The notes under the pieces: model-generated
Seen by the model: only the letters and a program-made list of their open reading frames with translations
The model's database searches: none
What the model was told of the DNA's origin: nothing
Part shown: piece after piece, positions 5,104 through 10,612 of the stretch
Layout of the letters: every line of letters starts with the position of its first letter
Position numbering within the stretch: the first letter of the stretch is position 1
Program-made: the position numbers and the translations under genes
From: an uncultured Nitrospina sp.
Lineage (GTDB): Bacteria; Nitrospinota; Nitrospinia; Nitrospinales; VA-1
Direction: 5' to 3'
Length of the DNA stretch: 10,612 nucleotides
NCBI GenBank assembly: GCA_913044145.1
Contig: CAJWOD010000031.1
Location: 1-10,612 of the forward strand

Positions 5104-8100
5104 CTACAAGTTATTATATTCTTGGATGGTAGTGATGCCTAGATTCTCTTCTTTGATTGATTTCAGTCCTCCCAATAAAGCAGAAGCTCCGGCAATTGTA
5201 GTGCAATAAGGTAAATTTTTATTTAAGGAACTTCTTCTTAAAGAAAAAGAATCTTTAATTGCTTGCTCACCAAATGTTGTGTTTATTACCAAATCAATCC
5301 TACCTGACTCAATCGCTTCTACACAATGAGGTGAACCGTCTTTTACTTTTTTTATTACCTCTGCATCCACTCCGTTTATTTTTAGGTAGTCTGCCGTTCC
5401 TTTGGTTGCAACAATCTGGTAACCCATTTCCCGTAGTCCCTGTGCAATTTTTATAGATTTGGGTTTATCTGAATCCTTAACACTTATAAAGGTCGTGCCT
5501 TGTTTGGGAAGTTTGACCCCTGTTGCTAGTTGTGACTTTGCAAATGCCCGACCGAAGGTTTTATCAATACCCATAACCTCTCCCGTTGATTTCATTTCTG
5601 GGCCAAGCAAAACATCCACATCTGTAAATTTGTTAAAAGGGAAAACCGATTCCTTTACTGCTATGTGGGCAGGTTTTATTTCCTGGGTGAATCCAATTTC
5701 TTTTAAGGTTTTACCTGCCATAATACGTGCGGCGATCTTTGCAAGAGGAACACCAATCGATTTGCTTACAAATGGAATGGTGCGTGAGGCTCGAGGGTTT
5801 ACTTCGATAATATAAATTTCTCCATCCTGTACAGCAAATTGAATATTAATTAAGCCTATTACATTGAGCTCTTTTGCAAGAGCAATTGTTTGATTCTTTA
5901 TTTCATTGATAGTATTGGGTGGAAGAGAAAATGCGGGAAGAGAGCAAGCACTATCGCCAGAATGAATACCAGCTTCCTCAATATGTTCCATCACACCACC
6001 TATAACTACTTCCTCTCCATCAGATAATGCATCAACATCGATTTCTGTAGCATCATCCAGAAACTCATCAATCAATATTGGATGCTCTGGTGATGCCTTG
6101 ACGGCATGTTGCATATAATGTTCAAGACGATCCTGGTTATATACTATTTCCATTGCTCGCCCACCCAAAACATATGAAGGTCTTACAACAACGGGATAAC
6201 CAATATTAGCTGCAATTTTTTTGGCTTCGCTAAAAGAAGTGGCGGTCCCATTAGAAGGTTGTTTGAGCCCAAGTTTCTCCAAAACACCTTTAAAAAGTTC
6301 TCTATTTTCAGCTCTATCAATATCAGTCGGACTTGTTCCGATAATGGGTGCACCTGCTTCTAAAAGTGATAACGCTAGTTTTAGGGGAGTTTGTCCCCCC
6401 AATTGAACAATAATCCCTGTTGGTTGTTCTGTTTTTATAATATGTAGAACGTCCTCTAAAGTTACAGGTTCAAAATATAATCTGTCTGAGGTATCGTAGT
6501 CGGTACTAACGGTTTCTGGATTACAGTTAACCATAATTGTTTCGAAACCATCTTCTTTGAGAGCAAAAGAAGCGTGTACACAACAATAATCAAACTCAAT
6601 TCCTTGACCAATTCGGTTAGGACCACCTCCTAAAATCATTATTTTTTTCTTTTCAATGGGCTTGGCTTCACATTCTTCTTCATAGGTAGAATAGAGGTAT
6701 GGAGTAAATGCTTCGAATTCAGCACCGCACGTATCAACTCTTTTATAGACGGGGAATAGCCCATACTTATAGCGTTTTTCTCGTACGTTTGATTCAGAGG
6801 AGTTCAGAAATTCTGCTAGGTATTTATCGGAAAAACCATATTGTTTTGCTTTTAATAAACTCTGTTTTCCTATTTGATCGAGAGAATTAAAACTTTTTAA
6901 TTCTTGCTCAAATTCAGTCAATTTTAACAGATTATCAAGGAACCAAAGATCTATACCAGTAAGCTTATTTACCTCTTGAATAGAAATCCCACGACGCAAT
7001 GCGGCTACAATCTGCCATAACCGGTCAGAAAAAGAAATGGATAGTGTTTCAATTAATTTTTCTTTTTGCGCCTGAATTGACAAATCCGAATTATTTAAGT
7101 TAAAGAAAAAATTTTCTTCAAACCCATGACTCCCAATTTCCATAGAACGAATGGATTTTTGCAATGCTTCATTAAATGTTCTGCCGATAGACATTACTTC
7201 ACCAACAGATTTCATTTGCGTGGTCAATATAGGTTCTGTTTGTTGAAATTTTTCAAAGGTAAATCGGGGAATTTTTACAACACAATAATCAAGGGTTGGT
7301 TCAAAAGAAGATGGGGTTACTCGAGTAATGTCGTTTTGGATTTCATTCAGAGAGTATCCAACTGCCAATTTAGCAGCAATTTTTGCTATAGGAAACCCTG
7401 TTGCTTTAGATGCTAAAGCAGAGCTGCGAGAAACACGAGGGTTCATTTCTATTACAATCATATCTCCAGTGTCAGGGTTTGTGGCAAACTGAATATTTGA
7501 GCCACCGGTATCAACTCCTATCTCCCGAATGATATCAATCGCAGCATTACGCATAATTTGATATTCTTTATCGGAAAGAGTTTGAGCTGGAGCTACTGTA
7601 ATACTGTCACCCGTATGAACTCCCATCGGATCAAAATTTTCTATAGAACAAATGATAACAACATTGTCATTTAAATCACGCATTACCTCCAGTTCATATT
7701 CTTTCCATCCCAAAAGAGACTTTTCAATAAGAACTTGATGAATGGGACTGGATGTCAACGCATGCTCTACCAGAGGTACAAACTCTTCTTTGGTATAAGC
7801 AATACTACCTCCTGTCCCACCAAGGGTAAAAGAGGGACGAATAATAGCAGGAAACCCGGTCTCATTTACGATACTCCAAGCTTCATCTAGCGTTCCTGCT
7901 TGACCACTGGGTGGAACTTTTTGTCCTATACGGATCATCGCTTCTTTAAATAAGTTTCTGTCCTCTGCTTTTTTAATAGACTCAACCTTTGCTCCAATTA
8001 ATTCGACGTTATATTTTTCTAGGACCCCCAACTCCGACACAGCAAGAGCAGTATTTAAAGCCGTTTGTCCACCCATAGTGGGTAGAAGGGCATCTGGCTT

Positions 8101-8343
8101 ATCTCTTTTAATAATCTGTTCCACAACATCAGGGGTAACCGGTTCAATGTAAGTGCGATCTGCAAATTCCGGATCTGTCATTATGGTGGCTGGATTACTA
8201 TTCACTAATACAACTTCATAACCTTCTTCCTTTAAAGATTTACAGGCTTGGGTGCCAGAATAATCAAATTCGCAAGCCTGCCCAATTATTATAGGGCCGG
8301 AGCCAATTAGAAGAATTTTTTTTATGTCAGATCGTTTAGGCAT
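5104..8343 (-). CDS. carB: Carbamoyl-phosphate synthase large subunit
   Basis: This synthetase subunit makes carbamoyl phosphate from bicarbonate, two ATP and ammonia channelled from CarA, feeding pyrimidine and arginine synthesis. At 1079 residues it is full length. The first ATP-grasp half (about 1-400) has IGSGPIIIGQACEFDYSG, GGQTALNTA (91-99), GGTGG (175-179) and IEMNPRVSRSS (298-308). An oligomerisation region follows (about 400-555). The second ATP-grasp half (about 560-935) has LGGGPNRIGQGIEFDYC, GGQTPLKLA (649-657), VVRPSYVLGGRAME (719-732) and IEVNPRASRT (846-855). The C-terminal MGS-like allosteric domain (about 950-1079) keeps ATKGTADYL and INTTFG, which correspond to the effector loops that bind UMP in E. 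coli, so feedback control by UMP is plausible. The start matches other CarB proteins (MPKRSDIKKILLIGSGP). It follows carA by 4 nt with no Shine-Dalgarno, so translation is probably coupled. Confidence 0.98.
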   Translation of the reverse strand: MPKRSDIKKILLIGSGPIIIGQACEFDYSGTQACKSLKEEGYEVVLVNSNPATIMTDPEFADRTYIEPVTPDVVEQIIKRDKPDALLPTMGGQTALNTALAVSELGVLEKYNVELIGAKVESIKKAEDRNLFKEAMIRIGQKVPPSGQAGTLDEAWSIVNETGFPAIIRPSFTLGGTGGSIAYTKEEFVPLVEHALTSSPIHQVLIEKSLLGWKEYELEVMRDLNDNVVIICSIENFDPMGVHTGDSITVAPAQTLSDKEYQIMRNAAIDIIREIGVDTGGSNIQFATNPDTGDMIVIEMNPRVSRSSALASKATGFPIAKIAAKLAVGYSLNEIQNDITRVTPSSFEPTLDYCVVKIPRFTFEKFQQTEPILTTQMKSVGEVMSIGRTFNEALQKSIRSMEIGSHGFEENFFFNLNNSDLSIQAQKEKLIETLSISFSDRLWQIVAALRRGISIQEVNKLTGIDLWFLDNLLKLTEFEQELKSFNSLDQIGKQSLLKAKQYGFSDKYLAEFLNSSESNVREKRYKYGLFPVYKRVDTCGAEFEAFTPYLYSTYEEECEAKPIEKKKIMILGGGPNRIGQGIEFDYCCVHASFALKEDGFETIMVNCNPETVSTDYDTSDRLYFEPVTLEDVLHIIKTEQPTGIIVQLGGQTPLKLALSLLEAGAPIIGTSPTDIDRAENRELFKGVLEKLGLKQPSNGTATSFSEAKKIAANIGYPVVVRPSYVLGGRAMEIVYNQDRLEHYMQHAVKASPEHPILIDEFLDDATEIDVDALSDGEEVVIGGVMEHIEEAGIHSGDSACSLPAFSLPPNTINEIKNQTIALAKELNVIGLINIQFAVQDGEIYIIEVNPRASRTIPFVSKSIGVPLAKIAARIMAGKTLKEIGFTQEIKPAHIAVKESVFPFNKFTDVDVLLGPEMKSTGEVMGIDKTFGRAFAKSQLATGVKLPKQGTTFISVKDSDKPKSIKIAQGLREMGYQIVATKGTADYLKINGVDAEVIKKVKDGSPHCVEAIESGRIDLVINTTFGEQAIKDSFSLRRSSLNKNLPYCTTIAGASALLGGLKSIKEENLGITTIQEYNNL

Positions 8344-8347
8344 TAAT

Positions 8348-9472
8348 TTAATTTCTTGGTTTCATGAGGCTCACAAATTTGTTGAATAAATAATCAGAAT
8401 CGTGGGGGCCTGGAGATGCTTCAGGGTGATACTGGACTGAAAAAATAGGCAAAGTTTTATGTTGAATACCTTCTACTGTATTATCATTCAAATTTAAATG
8501 TGTGATATTAACATCCTTTAATAAAGAATTTTCCTTTACCGCAAAACCATGGTTTTGGGATGTTATTTCAACCTTACCCGAATTGGTATCAAGTACAGGC
8601 TGATTGCCTCCATGGTGCCCAAATCTTAGCTTATAAGTGCTACCATTTAACGCCAAACTTAGTATTTGGTGGCCTAAGCAAATTCCAAATATTGGTACCC
8701 TCCCCAAAAGGCCTTTAACATTTTCTATTGCATAAGGCACTGCAGCAGGGTCTCCTGGACCATTTGAAAGAAAAACTCCATCGGGATTTGTTGCAACCAC
8801 TTCATCAGCGGTAGTTGCGGCAGGGAATACTTTTAATTTGCAACCAGCACGGGTAAGTTTCCTTAATATATTTCTTTTTACACCAAAATCATAGACTGAC
8901 ACTTTAAAGGGTCGATCTTTGGTTTTTTCCAAGCGTGTTTGGCCATTTTGAATAGTCCATTCACTCTCATTCCAGTCATAGGCTTTTTTGCAGGTCACAT
9001 CTTTAACTAAATCTATGCCTATTAAATCCGGTGATTTACGGGCTTTTTCAATTAATTTATGAGGATCAGAGGTATTTGTTGAAAGGACAGCTTTTTGAGC
9101 TCCTTTATCGCGAATTCTGCGTGTCAATGCGCGGGTATCTATACCTTGAATACCAAATACGTTATTTTTTTTTAAAAAATCTTCTAAATTCCCTCGTGAC
9201 CGCCAATTACTTTGAACTCTACTTAATTCCTTAATTACAAACCCCGATAAATAGGGGCGGTCGGATTCAAAATCCTCTGGATTTATTCCATAATTTCCAA
9301 TTAAAGGATAGGTCATAACTACCATTTGGCCGAAATAGGAGGGGTCTGTGATAATTTCCTGGTACCCCGACATACTTGTGTTAAAAACTATTTCTGCTTC
9401 CACTTCATTTTCTGCTCCAAAATGTTCGCCTTCATAAATTTTCCCATCGGCAAGGGCTAAAACGGCTTTCAT
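8348..9472 (-). CDS. carA: Carbamoyl-phosphate synthase small subunit (glutamine amidotransferase)
   Basis: CarA hydrolyses glutamine and passes ammonia to CarB. The 374-residue length is typical. The N-terminal CPSase_sm_chain domain (about 1-150) shows LADGKIYEGEHFGA, VFNTSMSGYQEIITDPSY and TRALTRRIRDKG. The C-terminal class I glutamine amidotransferase domain (about 190-374) has SNGPGDP (236-242) and the triad C265 in FGICLGHQ, H349 and E351 in QYHPEASPGPHD, plus SQNHGFAV. All catalytic residues are intact. The start at MKAVLALADG matches the family N-terminus; the upstream bases are AT-rich with no clear Shine-Dalgarno. It lies 36 nt after pyrC and 4 nt before carB in one transcriptional direction. 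Confidence 0.98.
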   Translation of the reverse strand: MKAVLALADGKIYEGEHFGAENEVEAEIVFNTSMSGYQEIITDPSYFGQMVVMTYPLIGNYGINPEDFESDRPYLSGFVIKELSRVQSNWRSRGNLEDFLKKNNVFGIQGIDTRALTRRIRDKGAQKAVLSTNTSDPHKLIEKARKSPDLIGIDLVKDVTCKKAYDWNESEWTIQNGQTRLEKTKDRPFKVSVYDFGVKRNILRKLTRAGCKLKVFPAATTADEVVATNPDGVFLSNGPGDPAAVPYAIENVKGLLGRVPIFGICLGHQILSLALNGSTYKLRFGHHGGNQPVLDTNSGKVEITSQNHGFAVKENSLLKDVNITHLNLNDNTVEGIQHKTLPIFSVQYHPEASPGPHDSDYLFNKFVSLMKPRN

Positions 9473-9508
9473 AATTTATTACTGTGTTTAGAAAAGATAG
9501 TATTGAGT

Positions 9509-10612
9509 TTATTTGGATTTGAATACTGTTTTACCATTAACAAGAGTTTGAAGGATTTTTCCTCTTACATTCCAGCCTTCATAAGGAGAGTTCTTGCTAC
9601 GAGATTTAAACTTACTAGGATCAATGAAATATTCTTTCTTATCATCAAACAAGGTAATGTCCGCAGCTTTACCAATCTGCAATGTTCCCTTGTCCAGTCC
9701 AAAAATACGATTGGGTTGAAAAGTTAGCATATCAATAGCTTTCTCAAGGGAAATGATTTTTTTATCAACCATTTTTAAAGTTAATGGAAGCGCGGTTTCC
9801 AACCCAACGATACCGAAACAGGCTTTGCTGAACTCAACCTGTTTATCTACAAGGTCGTGTGGGGCATGATCTGTTGCTATGATATCAATAGTTCCGTCAC
9901 GCATTCCTTCCCGAATCAACTCCAAATCTGAATCGGTTCTCAAAGGTGGGCTCATTTTTGCGTTTGTATTGTAGCCCCTGCATGCTTCATGGGTCAGGGT
10001 GAAATGATGCGGTGCAACCTCACAGGTAACAGGCAATCCCTTTTTCTTGGCTTGTCTTACAAGTTCAACTGAGCCCCCACTGCTGATGTGCGCAACATGA
10101 AGTCTGCCACCGGTTATTGGTAAAAGGGATATATCCCTATGGACCATTATATCTTCAGCTTCGTTAGGCATTCCCTTTAAGCCAAGCTCTGTAGAGACCA
10201 CTCCCTCATTCATGCTGCCACCTTCAGTCAATGCAAGAACTTCACTGTGTTGAATACATGGTAAATCAAACATTTTGCTATATTCTAGAGCGCGGCGCAT
10301 TATTTCACTGTCACTGACTGGCCTGCCATCATCGGAATAACCTATACAACCTGCTTCTTTAAGTTCCCCCATATCCGAAAGTGCCTCACCTTTTAATCCT
10401 TTGGTAATAGCTCCTATGGGCAATATGTTGATGTTAGAAGTTTCTTTTGCCTGGGTTAAAATAAAATCTGTGACTGAGCGATTATCATTTACGGGAGAGG
10501 TATTTGGCATTACGGCTACAGTAGTAAACCCTCCAGCAGCAGCTGATTCGCTGCCTGTTTGTATAGTTTCTTTATACTCATGACCCGGTTCCCTGAAATG
10601 GACATGCATATC
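9509..10612 (-). CDS. pyrC: Class I dihydroorotase, 5' end outside the window
   Basis: Dihydroorotase cyclises N-carbamoyl-L-aspartate to dihydroorotate, the third step of UMP synthesis. The frame runs past the right edge: the codon before the ATG at 10609 is GAT, and the sequence DMHVHFREPG is the internal metal-binding motif, not an N-terminus. About 55-60 residues are missing compared with the usual length of about 425. Numbering from that Met, the metal ligands are all present: H2 and H4, bridging D94 in YSDDGRPV, H121 in QHSE, H174 in HVAHISS and D247 in IATDHAPH. Substrate motifs MPNT and KMSPPLR are also kept. This is therefore a catalytically competent Aquifex/Bacillus-type enzyme and not the inactive pseudo-dihydroorotase that accompanies some PyrB proteins. 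It lies upstream of carA and carB in a pyrimidine operon. Confidence 0.96.
   Translation of the reverse strand, partial: DMHVHFREPGHEYKETIQTGSESAAAGGFTTVAVMPNTSPVNDNRSVTDFILTQAKETSNINILPIGAITKGLKGEALSDMGELKEAGCIGYSDDGRPVSDSEIMRRALEYSKMFDLPCIQHSEVLALTEGGSMNEGVVSTELGLKGMPNEAEDIMVHRDISLLPITGGRLHVAHISSGGSVELVRQAKKKGLPVTCEVAPHHFTLTHEACRGYNTNAKMSPPLRTDSDLELIREGMRDGTIDIIATDHAPHDLVDKQVEFSKACFGIVGLETALPLTLKMVDKKIISLEKAIDMLTFQPNRIFGLDKGTLQIGKAADITLFDDKKEYFIDPSKFKSRSKNSPYEGWNVRGKILQTLVNGKTVFKSK

Overview
The window is AT-rich bacterial chromosome with tight gene packing. It most likely comes from a Gram-negative, free-living bacterium: there are exported proteins with Sec signal peptides, a multi-LysM cell-wall protein, a two-subunit carbamoyl-phosphate synthetase and a class I dihydroorotase. 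My guess at lineage is a Nitrospinota- or Deltaproteobacteria-like organism, based only on gene style and protein flavour; this is low confidence. I see no mobile element, CRISPR array, tRNA or rRNA.

Left part (1-3121). A plus-strand gene for a multi-LysM protein enters from outside the window and ends at 928. It converges, with 10 nt between the stop codons, on a minus-strand trio: an exported SUMF1/FGE-fold protein without the catalytic cysteines, then endonuclease III (nth, TTG start), then an M14-family zinc carboxypeptidase/deacylase-like enzyme. The trio looks like one operon (gaps of 20 and 3 nt). It is preceded by a good sigma70-type promoter whose -10 box ends 7 nt before the ATG, so its mRNA may be leaderless.

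Middle part (3122-5103). Three minus-strand genes for small exported or membrane proteins lie in unusually AT-rich intergenic DNA. They are a one-cysteine exported thiol peroxidase-like peroxiredoxin, an unrecognised exported 183-residue protein, and a 30-codon single-span membrane peptide. The peptide has the strongest Shine-Dalgarno sequence seen in the window and a plausible promoter. It may be cotranscribed with the 183-residue protein gene 112 nt downstream.

Right part (5104-10612). A minus-strand pyrimidine operon runs pyrC (cut by the right edge), carA, carB. CarA and CarB make carbamoyl phosphate from glutamine, bicarbonate and ATP. PyrC closes carbamoyl aspartate to dihydroorotate. 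The intermediate step, aspartate carbamoyltransferase (pyrB), is not in the window; it may lie upstream, beyond the right edge. All catalytic motifs checked in these three enzymes are intact.

The main second-look items are the unlisted 30-aa membrane peptide, the apparently leaderless promoter that corrects the start of the SUMF1-like gene, the missing resolving cysteine in the exported peroxiredoxin, and two operon junctions with no Shine-Dalgarno that look built for translational reinitiation.
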